Positions 49,807 to 59,426 of a DNA stretch of 64,000 nt are shown here, piece after piece. The stretch's first letter is position 1; each line of letters opens with the position of its first letter. The stretch spans positions 372,001 through 436,000 of the forward strand of contig CP139918.1 of NCBI GenBank assembly GCA_034423775.1, in the 5' to 3' direction. The position numbers and the translations under genes are program-made. This DNA is from Alphaproteobacteria bacterium US3C007. Lineage in GTDB: Bacteria; Pseudomonadota; Alphaproteobacteria; Rhodobacterales; Rhodobacteraceae. Below the pieces are notes generated by a model. It was not told where the DNA came from and did not search any database. It worked only from the letters and a program-made list of their open reading frames with translations.

Positions 49807-51192
49807 ATGAACAGCACGCACGCCTTTCCAACCCGCATCGCGCTTGTGACTGAGCCAATGGGCGTTATGCAATCGCTCTTGGCCGCACGGCAAAACGTTT
49901 TGTCGATCATTCCCGATATTGCAACACGGCAACCAATGGTATCCGGTAAGACGGGAAAGCGCTGGCATATGGTGATGGATCCCACTGCGCTGCGCCGGAT
50001 GTTGCTGGAGAACGTAGAAAATTATCCAAAATCGCAGGTGACCAAAAATTTGCTAAAGCCGGCAATCGGAGAGTCATTATTTATCGCAGAAGGCGCGCAT
50101 TGGCGCTGGCAACGGCGCGCCGCAGCGCCGGTGTTCTCGCAGCGCAACGTGATGAACCTAAGCCCAATAATATCGTCTGCAGCCGAACGCTGTTGCCAAC
50201 GCCTTTCCGACAGTTCCAACCAAGCGATTGATTTCTTAGATGAAATGGTCAAAACCACGTTTGACGTTATTTCGGATGTTACGTTTTCGGGAGATCGCGG
50301 GTTTGACCGTACGGCCGTACATCACGCCATCGACAGCTATATTGCCGAAGCCGGCCGCGTCTCCCTTTTTGACATATTGGGCTTTCCAGATTGGGTTCCC
50401 AGACCGAATCGGTTGCGTGCAGGCCCAGCGCTCAAAACGATGAAATCCCTAGCGGATAATGTGATTAATGAACGCCGCCAACAGGCGCAAAAATCACCCC
50501 CCGATTTATTAGATCTGCTGCTTGCAGGGCAAGATCCGAAAACCCAACGCAAAATGAACACTGCAGAATTACGCGATAATTTATTAACCTTTATCGTTGC
50601 AGGCCATGAAACCACAGCGTTAACGCTGGCCTGGGCTTTATATTTGATCGCCAATGACCCCCAACGGCAAGACCAAGCCAGAACCGAAATCCAAAACAAT
50701 GTAAGCGGCAAAGTGGCCACAGGCGATGACGTGAAAAACCTGCCTTTTTTGCGCCAAATCATTGAGGAAACACTGCGGCTTTATCCGCCGGCTGCTTTGG
50801 TTTCGCGCACCGCCATGGCCGCGGATAGGTTATGCGGGCGGCACATCCAAAAAGGCGATACTGTGATCATTCCAATCTATGCGCTGCACAGACATCACCT
50901 ACTTTGGCAGGATCCGGACGCGTTCACCCCAGAGCGGTTTGCAGATCCCAAAAAACTTGAACGCTACGCATATCTACCCTTTGGGGACGGACCGCGTATT
51001 TGTATCGGGTCAAATTTTGCGATGAATGAAGCGATCATAATTTTGGCCAGCCTACTCAAATCATTCCGTTTCAATCCTGTTTCAGGGCGCAGTCCAACGC
51101 CGGAAATGATCTTAACCTTGCGCCCGGCGGGGGGCGTTTGGCTCACCACTGAAAAAATCACCTCAGAACCCAACCCCCGGCCTGCTTTCTAG
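49807..51192 (+). CDS. Cytochrome P450
   Basis: 461 residues. The I-helix motif AGHETTALTLAW is near residue 264, the K-helix ETLRLYPPA (ExxR) near 320, and the heme-binding loop FGDGPRICIGSNFA with the thiolate Cys at residue 399. There is no membrane anchor, so it is a soluble bacterial type needing ferredoxin or flavodoxin partners, which are not next to it. The substrate is unknown. It takes the place where pckA often lies next to chvI in relatives. A perfect inverted repeat lies just upstream. Confidence 0.93.
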   Translation: MNSTHAFPTRIALVTEPMGVMQSLLAARQNVLSIIPDIATRQPMVSGKTGKRWHMVMDPTALRRMLLENVENYPKSQVTKNLLKPAIGESLFIAEGAHWRWQRRAAAPVFSQRNVMNLSPIISSAAERCCQRLSDSSNQAIDFLDEMVKTTFDVISDVTFSGDRGFDRTAVHHAIDSYIAEAGRVSLFDILGFPDWVPRPNRLRAGPALKTMKSLADNVINERRQQAQKSPPDLLDLLLAGQDPKTQRKMNTAELRDNLLTFIVAGHETTALTLAWALYLIANDPQRQDQARTEIQNNVSGKVATGDDVKNLPFLRQIIEETLRLYPPAALVSRTAMAADRLCGRHIQKGDTVIIPIYALHRHHLLWQDPDAFTPERFADPKKLERYAYLPFGDGPRICIGSNFAMNEAIIILASLLKSFRFNPVSGRSPTPEMILTLRPAGGVWLTTEKITSEPNPRPAF

Positions 51193-51814
51193 TAAATAAT
51201 AGCGCTCATCAAATCATGCTTTCGCCATCATCCAGCCTTAAAAAGTTTATGAAAAGGTATTAGCGCGATGAAATATGGCACAGCAACGCTTTGCAAGCAT
51301 CTTGCATGCGTTCGCCCAGATGTTTGAGACCCACCTCAATCTTATTTGTGAGTAATGTGCTGCATACCCTGCCCGCCGCGCAACCAAACGACCGCAACCA
51401 GGCCGCCTTGCACAACCCATACCTCAAATTTTTTCATTTAAAAATCAGTACCTAATTGCACTGGCCCGATTATTTTTACTGAGCCAAGACCCAAGCAAAA
51501 GATCAACCATTTCCAAATATTAACACGGAAGCCAGCCTAAAAACTAACCGGCAATGGCTTGGAAACGCCTGTCGTGACAGCGAGAGTAGTTGGAAATTAA
51601 CATCCCAATGCGCGTGGAAATAAGCCCAAAGGAATATTAGCTTTCTATACAAAAGGAGATAAATTGCCATATTTTAAACAAATTATAGCTTTAAACGTCA
51701 AATTCGATTAACCTTAGCGCCCGCATAAAAACAAATTTTAATAGCTAATTATAAAATATTGACCAAGGCGCATAAACGTAAGGAATGCGCGCTTATTGGG
51801 AAACGGATGCCTCT
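51193..51814. other. Spacer between P450 and chvI, AT-rich near chvI
   Basis: 620 bp. Minus-strand short frames (for example a 31-codon one starting MKKFEVWVVQGGLVAVVWLR near 51440, and a piece reading VGLKHLGERMQDACKALL) lack ribosome sites and are not called. The last 150 bp before chvI are very AT-rich and should hold the chvIG promoter. I see no RNA gene I can name. Confidence 0.4.
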
Positions 51815-52519
51815 ATGACCAAGATATTAACCGTAGATGATGACCGACATATTTTGACCTCCCTTTCCGTCATTCTTCAGGCGGAAGGCTTTGACGTAAA
51901 GGCCTTTTCTGATGGCGCCTCGGCTCTCGACGCGTTTTCAAGGCTCAAACCAGACCTTGCCGTAATAGATATTAAAATGCCCAGAATGGACGGTCTGGAA
52001 TTGCTTCAAAAACTTCAACAGAAAAGTTGGCTTCCGATCATTTTTCTAACCTCTAAAGATGATGAGATTGATGAAATTTTGGGTCTACGGTTGGGCGCGG
52101 ACGAATATGTCACCAAACCTTTTTCCGAACGGTTACTGATCGAACGCATCCGAACCTTACTGCGCCGCCACGATCTTATCGCGGGAAAAATTGAACCGGA
52201 TAAAAGCGACACAAACGTCATGAAACGGGGCAATTTAACGATGGACCCCCAACGCCACACGGTGCAATGGAAAGGCATTCATGTGGCGCTTACGATCACC
52301 GAGTTTTTATTGCTACAAGCCTTGGCAATCCGTCCGGGCTTTGTGAAAAGCCGCGATCAATTGATGGACGTGGCCTATGGGGATCAAGTTTATGTCGATG
52401 ACCGCACGATTGACAGCCATGTAAAACGCCTGCGTAAAAAAATGCGCATGGCGGATGAAAGCTTTACGGCGATTGAAACGCTTTATGGCATTGGGTATCG
52501 CTATAATGACACTTGGTAG
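51815..52519 (+). CDS. chvI: ChvI-family response regulator
   Basis: 234 residues from the ATG at 51815; ten extra codons upstream are not family-like. The receiver domain has the acidic pocket VDDDRH, phospho-acceptor Asp52 in LAVIDIKMPRMDG, TSKDD and the Lys in VTKPF. The OmpR/PhoB winged-helix domain ends with DDRTIDSHVKRLRKKM and GIGYRYN. With ChvG it controls envelope, acid and host- or surface-related responses in alphaproteobacteria. The chvG ATG lies 3 nt after its stop. Confidence 0.9.
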   Translation: MTKILTVDDDRHILTSLSVILQAEGFDVKAFSDGASALDAFSRLKPDLAVIDIKMPRMDGLELLQKLQQKSWLPIIFLTSKDDEIDEILGLRLGADEYVTKPFSERLLIERIRTLLRRHDLIAGKIEPDKSDTNVMKRGNLTMDPQRHTVQWKGIHVALTITEFLLLQALAIRPGFVKSRDQLMDVAYGDQVYVDDRTIDSHVKRLRKKMRMADESFTAIETLYGIGYRYNDTW

Positions 52520-52522
52520 GAT

Positions 52523-54250
52523 ATGACGGCCGGCGATCGTTCTCACAGCGCAACCGAAACCGCAGAGGCGGAGCGCGAAACGCATCAGTCCAAGGGTATT
52601 GGGGCGCGCCACTGGCCTAAGCTGGTTCGCGCGCACCAATCCAAAGAACCCCAGAACCAAAATTGGATCGCAAAGGCATCGGGCGCGCTATCACGGCGCT
52701 TGCACAGCTCAAAAGTTTTAATCATTTCGGTAAATATGGTTCTGGTTATAATCTTGCTGCTATTCAACGCAGCAACGCTGTATAAGTGGCCGGCATTGAT
52801 TGAAACACTACATCAAAACGACCCTGACTACACGGCTGACCAGATTTTTCACACGCTTATCCCAAAGCTCGCGCAGATGGAGACATGGCGGGATCACAAT
52901 GCGCAATTAAAGGCTCATACAGATCAAATTGATGCACAGGTAAATGGACAAATAACGCTGTTCAGCAATCGGGGTGAAATCTTGGCGCAAACGTCTCTTC
53001 ATCCAGATCCTGGGTTGCATAATGACCCTCAAACCCATTACATCTCTCAGCAAAGTTTTGCAGCGATTCAACCTGATGCACAAGCGACCTCGCATTTTGT
53101 ATCGTTGGAACAACTGCTGTCCGCAGAAATCCATAAAACACTTCAGAACGCATATCGACACGCCGATTTCAACATTCGATCAAACATCGGCAATTTATAT
53201 TTTTTAGAAACTGGCATTATTAAGCATAAGGATAAAATCCTTGGCGCTTTGGCCATTTTCATTGAAGATTCTGCGCGGCAAAAGATCTATTCTGATTTGC
53301 GTATCCAAAGCGTTGCAGCGGTTGGTTTGGGTATTTTAGCCTCTGTCTTAATCAGCCTATTAATTTTTTATCGGGTCAGCCACCCGATCACTGTGCTGAC
53401 AAGGCGACTTCAGCAGAAGAATGCGCAAACAAGCCTACCTTCGCCCGAGCTTATGCTTGAGCAAGCGCCTAAAGCACCAGAGGGAAGCGAAGTGGCAAAT
53501 TTAACCGCCGTTTTACGTGAAATGAGCCGCAAATATTACCACCAAATAGATATGCAAAACCGATTTACAAGCGACGTGATACATGAGGTCAAAAACCCGC
53601 TCACCTCGCTGCGCGCAGCTGCAAAAGCGTTAGAATTGGTAAAGGAAGAGACCCAACGCCAGCAGCTTCTTGGAATAATCCAAGAAGATGTGCTGCGGAT
53701 GGAACGCTTGCTAAATGACATTGGAGCTGCGGGAAAGCTCGATGGCCAACTCGAGCAAGAAACCTGTGCCAGTTTTGACATAGGCCAGTTGCTGCGCAAC
53801 GTTGCGCAAAGATATGATCCGGTAGCAGCAGAAAAAGATATCACGATCGAATTGGAGCTGCCTCAAAAAACAATCATCATAAATGGCTTAGAAAAGCGGC
53901 TTGCGCAGGTGTTTGAAAACTTGGCCACCAATGCGATAAGTTTCTGCGACGCCGGTGGTATTATTCGTATCTGGGTAAAATTACAGACTGATACCTGTTT
54001 GGCGGTTATCGAGGATACCGGGCCCGGCTTCCCGAAAGGCTCATTGGATAAAATTTTCAATCGCTTCTATTCTGATCGACCTAACAGCGCTTTTGGCGAG
54101 CATTCTGGTTTAGGTTTGAGCATTTCAAAACAAGTGGTTGAGGCGCATGGCGGCGTGATTTGGGCAGAAAATATCACATCCAAGCTTTCAACAGGCGAAG
54201 AGAGTGATATTTTAGGGGCAAGGCTTTTGATTGCCCTGACGCGAATATGA
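52523..54250 (+). CDS. chvG: ChvG-family sensor histidine kinase
   Basis: 575 residues. A basic cytosolic N-terminus, membrane segment 1 (VLIISVNMVLVIILLLFNAA, about residues 65-85), a periplasmic sensor of about 180 residues, and membrane segment 2 (VAAVGLGILASVLISLLIFY). Next comes HAMP, then the H-box FTSDVIHEVKNPLTSLRAA with phospho-His354, N-box NLATNAISF and G-boxes VIEDTGPGFP and HSGLGLSISKQVVEAHGG. In relatives a periplasmic inhibitor (ExoR) controls it; none is in the window. Confidence 0.9.
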   Translation: MTAGDRSHSATETAEAERETHQSKGIGARHWPKLVRAHQSKEPQNQNWIAKASGALSRRLHSSKVLIISVNMVLVIILLLFNAATLYKWPALIETLHQNDPDYTADQIFHTLIPKLAQMETWRDHNAQLKAHTDQIDAQVNGQITLFSNRGEILAQTSLHPDPGLHNDPQTHYISQQSFAAIQPDAQATSHFVSLEQLLSAEIHKTLQNAYRHADFNIRSNIGNLYFLETGIIKHKDKILGALAIFIEDSARQKIYSDLRIQSVAAVGLGILASVLISLLIFYRVSHPITVLTRRLQQKNAQTSLPSPELMLEQAPKAPEGSEVANLTAVLREMSRKYYHQIDMQNRFTSDVIHEVKNPLTSLRAAAKALELVKEETQRQQLLGIIQEDVLRMERLLNDIGAAGKLDGQLEQETCASFDIGQLLRNVAQRYDPVAAEKDITIELELPQKTIIINGLEKRLAQVFENLATNAISFCDAGGIIRIWVKLQTDTCLAVIEDTGPGFPKGSLDKIFNRFYSDRPNSAFGEHSGLGLSISKQVVEAHGGVIWAENITSKLSTGEESDILGARLLIALTRI

Positions 54251-54279
54251 AGTGAAACAACGAATTACATGGGGATAAC

Positions 54280-54717
54280 ATGATACTGCATGCAAGCTGC
54301 ATCGATATCGATGGGCGCGGCATCCTGATTTTGGGAGCATCCGGAAGTGGGAAATCATCCCTCGCAATTCAGTTGATCGCGCTCGGAGCCTCATTGGTTG
54401 CGGATGATAAAACGCTGGTAACACGGGTAGAAAACCACGTGGTCGCGCGGTGCCCGGCCACCATCAAAGGCCTGATCGAAGCGCGCGGAATTGGCTTTTT
54501 AAGACCAAAGCTGGTGCAAGAAACGCGGCTTCATTTGGTAATTGATCTGAACCAACACGAAACCTCTCGCCTTCCAGAACAAAAATACCATGATTTATTT
54601 CAGGTCAAACTTCCATTAATTTACCCAACACAGATGGACGGATTTGCCTCGGCAGTCTATGTTCTAGCGCAAAGCGGCTTAGCGCAGGATCAAAACCCGT
54701 CCGATGTCATCAGCTGA
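54280..54717 (+). CDS. hprK: HPr kinase/phosphorylase, short alphaproteobacterial form
   Basis: 145 residues, only the C-terminal kinase core; the N-terminal domain of the Firmicutes enzyme is absent, as normal in this class. The P-loop is GASGSGKSSLA (about residues 19-29). VADDKTLVTR and the later block RGIGFLRPK are the family loops. It phosphorylates or dephosphorylates a Ser of HPr (encoded at 56008-56286). It overlaps rapZ by 14 nt. Confidence 0.9.
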   Translation: MILHASCIDIDGRGILILGASGSGKSSLAIQLIALGASLVADDKTLVTRVENHVVARCPATIKGLIEARGIGFLRPKLVQETRLHLVIDLNQHETSRLPEQKYHDLFQVKLPLIYPTQMDGFASAVYVLAQSGLAQDQNPSDVIS

Positions 54718-55567
54718 CCAAATTACGTTGGTTCTTGTAACCGGTCCGTCGGGCGCGGGACGGTCCTCTGCGATCAACGCTTTGGAAGAGCTTGAATTTG
54801 AAACCATCGACAACTTGCCCATTTCGTTAATTGACAAGGTGGCCACTTCTTCAAAAACATCAAAACCCTTGGCGATCGGGCTGGATATCCGAAACCGCGA
54901 CTTTTCCATCCAAGCCATCATCAACTCGATTGCGCAATTAAAGACGCTGCCCAAAATCAAAGCAACCGTCCTGTTTGTTGATTGTGATCCAAAGACGCTC
55001 AATCTGCGATTCTCTGAAACCCGGCGTAAACACCCGTTCGCACCCCAAGAAACCATCCAAGACGGGATCGCGCATGAGATCGAGCTCTTAAACCCCATCA
55101 AAGCCAAAGCGGATCTATTAATCGATACATCTGACTTGACGCCACATGAGTTGCGCGCGCAAATCAAACATCATTTTGACGGCGGAAAAAATACCGATTT
55201 GGCCGTGATCTTAAAATCATTTTCTTACAAAAAAGGGTTACCTGTCGGCGCTGATATGGTGCTAGATGTGCGATTTCTAAAAAATCCACATTGGGAACCA
55301 GCCTTGCGCGCGGGCGATGGACGCGATCAGCCTGTACAAGACTATGTGGTCAGCGATCCATCCTTCACAGATTTTTTCCAAAAAACCCATGCATTGATCC
55401 TATTTCTACTTCCTGCTTATAAAAGAGAAGGGAAAACCCAATTCACATTGGCTTTTGGCTGCACGGGAGGGCGACACAGATCCGTAACGCTCGTGGGGTT
55501 AATGGCACAGGCTTTGGAAGATTGTGGCTGGAATGTGTTGACGCAGCATATGGAATTGGACGAGTAA
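54704..55567 (+). CDS. rapZ: RNase adapter protein RapZ (YvcJ family nucleotide-binding)
   Basis: 287 residues. Walker A is VTGPSGAGRSSAINALEELEFETIDNLP. DIRNRDF and VLFVDCDPKTLNLRFSETRRKHP follow, and the C-terminal signature is FTLAFGCTGGRHRSVTLV. RapZ binds small RNAs and RNase E and senses glucosamine-6-phosphate in enterobacteria; in alphaproteobacteria its partners are less known. The start lies inside the hprK 3' end (14-nt overlap), so they are coupled. Confidence 0.93.
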   Translation: MSSADQITLVLVTGPSGAGRSSAINALEELEFETIDNLPISLIDKVATSSKTSKPLAIGLDIRNRDFSIQAIINSIAQLKTLPKIKATVLFVDCDPKTLNLRFSETRRKHPFAPQETIQDGIAHEIELLNPIKAKADLLIDTSDLTPHELRAQIKHHFDGGKNTDLAVILKSFSYKKGLPVGADMVLDVRFLKNPHWEPALRAGDGRDQPVQDYVVSDPSFTDFFQKTHALILFLLPAYKREGKTQFTLAFGCTGGRHRSVTLVGLMAQALEDCGWNVLTQHMELDE

Positions 55568-55615
55568 GAGCTATATCGAGTAGGGATATGGGCGGCAGAA
55601 GGTAAGGGCGGTCAG

Positions 55616-56008
55616 GTGATTGGGATTGTAATTGTCGCGCATGGTGGTCTTGCAAAAGAGTATTTGGCCGCCGTGGAGCATGTGGTGGGCAAGCAAAAAA
55701 GTATTGCCACCATTGGCATCAGCGCCGAATATGACAGAGCCTTCATGGAAGCCGAAATTTGCAACGCCGCCGATCACGTTGATACCGGTGATGGGGTGGT
55801 TGTGGTGACCGATATGTTTGGCGGAAGCCCCTGCAATCTGTCGCTGCAAGCCTGTAGACCGCAGGACCGCAAAATCATTTACGGCGCAAACCTACCGATG
55901 TTGATCAAGCTTACAAAATCACGGCGGCTCTCCGTGCAAGATGCGGTAGATATCTCTTTGAACGCTGGGCGCAAATATATTGATTGCCATGATGGCTCAG
56001 GAACCTGA
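55616..56008 (+). CDS. PTS mannose-type EIIA component (ManX/PtsM-like)
   Basis: 130 residues from a GTG at 55616 (GTG ATT GGG), with AAGG upstream. The phospho-acceptor His9 is in VIVAHGGLAKEYL; VVVVTDMFGGSPCNLSL is the second conserved loop. No EIIB or EIIC genes are nearby, so it works as a regulatory phosphate acceptor from HPr rather than in sugar import. Its TGA overlaps the ptsH ATG (TGATG). Confidence 0.92.
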   Translation: MIGIVIVAHGGLAKEYLAAVEHVVGKQKSIATIGISAEYDRAFMEAEICNAADHVDTGDGVVVVTDMFGGSPCNLSLQACRPQDRKIIYGANLPMLIKLTKSRRLSVQDAVDISLNAGRKYIDCHDGSGT

Positions 56009-56286
56009 TGCAAGACACATATTCTGAACGCTTTGAAATTATCAATGAAAAGGGCTTACACGCCCGCGCGGCAGCCAAGCTGGTTGAAACCGTTGAGAGA
56101 TATGACGCTACGGCAGAGATCTTCAAAGATGGTTTACAGGCTTGTGGCAATAGCATTATGGGCCTTTTAATGTTGGCAGCCTCTCGCGGAACCTTTATTG
56201 ACGTGAACACCAACGGAAACCAAGCCAAGGATCTGTCAGAAGCGATTGGCGTCTTGATAGCCGCCAGATTCGGCGAAGACTTCTAA
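56008..56286 (+). CDS. ptsH: HPr-family phosphocarrier protein
   Basis: 92 residues. The EI-dependent site is His18 in NEKGLHARAAAKLVETV. The HprK target Ser is Ser49 in CGNSIMGLLMLAASRG. Both sites are intact, so it can link the PTS relay to HprK. EI (ptsP/ptsI) is not in the window. It starts inside the EIIA stop codon. Confidence 0.93.
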   Translation: MQDTYSERFEIINEKGLHARAAAKLVETVERYDATAEIFKDGLQACGNSIMGLLMLAASRGTFIDVNTNGNQAKDLSEAIGVLIAARFGEDF

Positions 56287-56305
56287 GGACAGAAAAGGAA
56301 ATACT

Positions 56306-57205
56306 GTGGTGGAGCGGATACAACAAACCCCGAGCTTAAGAGATGATCAGCCCCTCTCAACGCCTGTGGATCCGGATATTCCCTATGACAGGCGCAAACT
56401 GTCTTATGCCACAACTTTTAAAAACCCGACCCAGCGCAGAACCATCCAAACCATTGAGTTTGTAACCGGCAAGCTGCGCCTGCTGCGCGTCATACGCAAA
56501 TTTGAGGCCCAAGGCGTTCCGGTCGGCCAGGCCTTTTGGAAACAAGCTTTAGACATCATGAATGTCGAACTGCAAACCCCGCAAAGCCAAATCGCAAAAA
56601 TCCCCAAAGAGGGTCCGCTGGTTATCACCGCGAATCATCCCCATGGATTGGTCGATGGTATGATTCTTGGAGAATTGATTGGGCGCGTGCGCACGGATTA
56701 TAAAATATTAACCCGCACCTTGCTCACTGGAATTGCTGAAATTGAAAACTTTATGATTCCTGTTCCCTTTGTGCATGACAGCCAGGCGCTGGAAAAAAAC
56801 CTTGAAATGCGCAAAAGTGCAATGTCGCATCTGAAAAATGGCGGTGTGGTGGTGCTATTCCCTTCCGGCGTTGTGGCGGCGTCTAAAACGATGTTTGGCC
56901 CCGCGATAGAAGCGGAATGGAATCCATTTACCTCGAAAATGATCCAGCGCTCAAACGCGCGCGTTTTACCGATTTTTTTTCCCGGCGCAAACTCACGCAT
57001 TTATCAAATTGCCAATCAAATCTCTGCCACGCTACGCCAAGGGTTGCTGCTTCATGAAGTGGTTCATGCGATGAACAAGCCCCAAGCGCCAGTGGTGGGG
57101 GATGTGATTGAGCGCGATACGATTAAAAACTGGGCGTCTAATCCGCGCGGCTTTGTAAATTGGCTACGCGCCGAGACGCTTGGGCTTGCCGATAAAAAAA
57201 GCTGA
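56306..57205 (+). CDS. Lysophospholipid acyltransferase family protein
   Basis: 299 residues from a GTG (ribosome site AAAAGGA). The acyltransferase motif I is TANHPHGLVDGMILGEL (NHPxGxxDG type, as in hemolysin-related acyltransferases). Motif III is LFPSGVVAASKTMFGPAIEAEWNPF. It probably acylates a lysolipid at the inner membrane. It lies 19 nt after ptsH and may be co-transcribed with it; convergent with hbd. Confidence 0.83.
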   Translation: MVERIQQTPSLRDDQPLSTPVDPDIPYDRRKLSYATTFKNPTQRRTIQTIEFVTGKLRLLRVIRKFEAQGVPVGQAFWKQALDIMNVELQTPQSQIAKIPKEGPLVITANHPHGLVDGMILGELIGRVRTDYKILTRTLLTGIAEIENFMIPVPFVHDSQALEKNLEMRKSAMSHLKNGGVVVLFPSGVVAASKTMFGPAIEAEWNPFTSKMIQRSNARVLPIFFPGANSRIYQIANQISATLRQGLLLHEVVHAMNKPQAPVVGDVIERDTIKNWASNPRGFVNWLRAETLGLADKKS

Positions 57206-57232
57206 GCCAGCGCGGCTACTGTGCTGCGAACT

Positions 57233-58108
57233 TCACCGCGTTGGCACGGGGGTTGGGCCTCGATAATCGTAAAATCCACGCTGCGTTTTACGCCCAAGCC
57301 AACCGGCTTCTACATATTTGGTCATTAACGGACAGGGCCGGTATTTGGTATCGGCCAAGCCTTCATGCAACACATTCATAATCGCCAAACATGTATCCAA
57401 ACCGATAAAATCGGCCAGTTCGAGAGGGCCCATCGGATGATTGGCCCCCAGACGCATCGATTGATCAATCGATTCAACCGACCCCACCCCTTCGTAAAGC
57501 GTGTAAACGGCTTCATTGATCATCGGCATTAAAATCCGATTCACGATAAAAGCGGGAAAATCTTCAGCGCTGGCCGCTGTTTTACCAAGCGTATTAACCA
57601 CCGTGAGGCAGCTGTCATAGGTCGCCTTATCCGTGGCAATTCCACGAATAAGCTCAACGAGGTCCATTACCGGCACCGGGTTCATGAAATGAAACCCCAT
57701 AAATTTTTCGGGCCGATCCGTGCGGCTGGCCAAGCGTGTGATTGAGATCGAAGAGGTGTTCGATGTCAAAATGGTATGGGGCTGCAAATGCGGCACAAGC
57801 GCCTCAAAGATGCTATGTTTCAGCGCCTCTTTTTCAGTTGCCGCTTCAATCACCAAATCCGCAGCGCCCAAATCGGGCAGGGCCAAGGTGGTAGAAATCC
57901 GCGCAATAGCGTCAACTTTCTGATCAGCAGTTATTTTCGCGCCTTTTACCTGACGCGCCAAATTGCGATCAATAACAACGCGCGCATTGTCCAAAGCCGC
58001 CTGATTAAGATCCGTTATGGTCACCTGATATCCGGCCAGCGCCAGAACATGCGCAATACCATTGCCCATCTGCCCGGCCCCGATCACTCCAACTTTTTGA
58101 ATATCCAC
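57233..58108 (-). CDS. hbdA: 3-hydroxybutyryl-CoA dehydrogenase
   Basis: 291 residues from a GTG at 58108 (AAGGAG 8 nt upstream); the upstream extension to 58147 is not family-like. The NAD-binding motif VGVIGAGQMGNGIAHVLALAG is at the N-terminus. The SSI-containing catalytic region has LTSNTSSISIT and the His motif GFHFMNPVPVM. The dimerisation domain includes GPLELADFIGLD. It oxidises 3-hydroxybutyryl-CoA to acetoacetyl-CoA (or the phenylacetate-pathway analogue). It lies downstream of etfBA, the usual roseobacter order. Confidence 0.92.
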   Translation of the reverse strand: MDIQKVGVIGAGQMGNGIAHVLALAGYQVTITDLNQAALDNARVVIDRNLARQVKGAKITADQKVDAIARISTTLALPDLGAADLVIEAATEKEALKHSIFEALVPHLQPHTILTSNTSSISITRLASRTDRPEKFMGFHFMNPVPVMDLVELIRGIATDKATYDSCLTVVNTLGKTAASAEDFPAFIVNRILMPMINEAVYTLYEGVGSVESIDQSMRLGANHPMGPLELADFIGLDTCLAIMNVLHEGLADTKYRPCPLMTKYVEAGWLGRKTQRGFYDYRGPTPVPTR

Positions 58109-58262
58109 GCCGCGCGCTCCTTTTAATGCTTGGCAGAGCATAGGCATTCAGAGCAAAGAGGTGCAAGGGCTGGCGGTTTTCTTATCAAAGTTTTCTGAAG
58201 ACTTTTCTAAAAGCTGCAAAAAGAAAGGGCCAAATGCTTTGCCAACCTTTAAAACGCATTCC

Positions 58263-58338
58263 TTGCTGCGCCGCGCATTTGAAATGGCGCCAAATAATGC
58301 GCCAAAAACCAACTTAGACTTTTTGCTTCGCCGCGCAT
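58263..58338. repeat. 16-bp direct repeat, 60 bp apart, in the etfA-hbdA spacer
   Basis: TTGCTGCGCCGCGCAT (58263-58278) and TTGCTTCGCCGCGCAT (58323-58338) differ at one base and are exactly 60 bp apart. Between them lie two GCGCC/GGCGC inverted motifs. The whole 337-bp spacer 58109-58445 has no credible gene; an 87-codon open frame on the minus strand lacks a ribosome site and is built from this repeat. The repeats may be regulator sites for hbdA. Confidence 0.4.
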
Positions 58339-58445
58339 AAAAAAACCTAACCTGCTGGCATGTCGACTTGGGTATAGTCAGATCGCCTTGATCAATCGAC
58401 AAGCGGCTCACAGCGGCGTGAAACCGTCAGAGGCGCACCCCTGAC

Positions 58446-58468
58446 TAAAAAGCCCGCGCATGCGGGCT
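58446..58468 (-). terminator. Rho-independent terminator after etfA
   Basis: Minus strand: AGCCCGC-atgc-GCGGGCT then TTTT, 28 nt past the etfA stop. It separates etfBA from hbdA. Confidence 0.85.
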
Positions 58469-58496
58469 TCTTGTTCTGTAAATTTATAGGATGGGT

Positions 58497-59426
58497 TTAC
58501 ACCAGCTTATCAGTCAGCTCTGGTACTGCTTCAAACAAATCAGCAACAAGTCCAAAATCAGCAACTTGAAAAATAGGCGCTTCTTCATCTTTGTTAATGG
58601 CCACGATAATTTTGCTGTCTTTCATTCCGGCCAAATGCTGGATCGCACCGGAAATTCCAACCGCCACATACAGATCGGGCGCAACCACCTTGCCCGTTTG
58701 ACCCACTTGCCAATCATTCGGAGCATACCCAGAGTCAACCGCCGCGCGCGAGGCGCCAACAGCCGCATTCAATTTATCAGCTAGGTTTTCGATCATCGCA
58801 AAATCATCTTGGCTGCCAACGCCGCGGCCGCCCGACACGACCACGCCCGCAGACGTCAGTTCGGGGCGATCGCTGCTGGCCACCTTATCTTCAATCCATT
58901 GTGACAATTCAGGATTGGGCACAGCTGAAATACTTTCAACCGCTGCGGCACCGTTGCTACCAACGGCGTCAAAATTTGCCGTCCGCACGGATAACACCTT
59001 TTTGGAATCGCCGCTTTTCACGCGTTGAATGGCATTGCCTGCATAAATCGGGCGTTCAAACGTATCTGCATCGACCACAGCCGTGATATCGGTGATCACC
59101 ATCACGTCCAATAGGGCCGCAACACGGGGTAGAATATTTTTAGCGGAATTTGTTGCCGGAGCAACGAAATGAGAATAATCGCCCGCCAATGACACGATAA
59201 GATCTGCAATCGGTTCTGCAAGGCCATTTCCATAGGCCGCATCATCCGCACATAGCACTTTGCCTACCCCATCCAATTGCGCGGCAGCCGAAGCAGCCGC
59301 GCCGCAGCCCGCAGACGCGCATAAAACCGTAACATCACCCAAAGCTGTGGCCGCGCTCACCGCTTTTGCAGTGGCGTCTACGGCCAATTCATTGCCATTT
59401 ACTTCTGCCAAAAGAAGAACTGCCAT
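58497..59426 (-). CDS. etfA: Electron transfer flavoprotein subunit alpha
   Basis: 309 residues. The C-terminal FAD-binding half carries [14 protein letters not shown], then [53 protein letters not shown] accepts electrons from acyl-CoA and amine dehydrogenases and passes them to ETF:ubiquinone oxidoreductase. It overlaps the etfB stop by one base. Confidence 0.95.
   Translation of the reverse strand: MAVLLLAEVNGNELAVDATAKAVSAATALGDVTVLCASAGCGAAASAAAQLDGVGKVLCADDAAYGNGLAEPIADLIVSLAGDYSHFVAPATNSAKNILPRVAALLDVMVITDITAVVDADTFERPIYAGNAIQRVKSGDSKKVLSVRTANFDAVGSNGAAAVESISAVPNPELSQWIEDKVASSDRPELTSAGVVVSGGRGVGSQDDFAMIENLADKLNAAVGASRAAVDSGYAPNDWQVGQTGKVVAPDLYVAVGISGAIQHLAGMKDSKIIVAINKDEEAPIFQVADFGLVADLFEAVPELTDKLV

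Noticed and set aside
58148..58411. 87-codon minus-strand open frame in the etfA-hbdA spacer
   Set aside because: No ribosome site, repeated RRSK-type composition generated by the 60-bp direct repeat, and no resemblance to any family.
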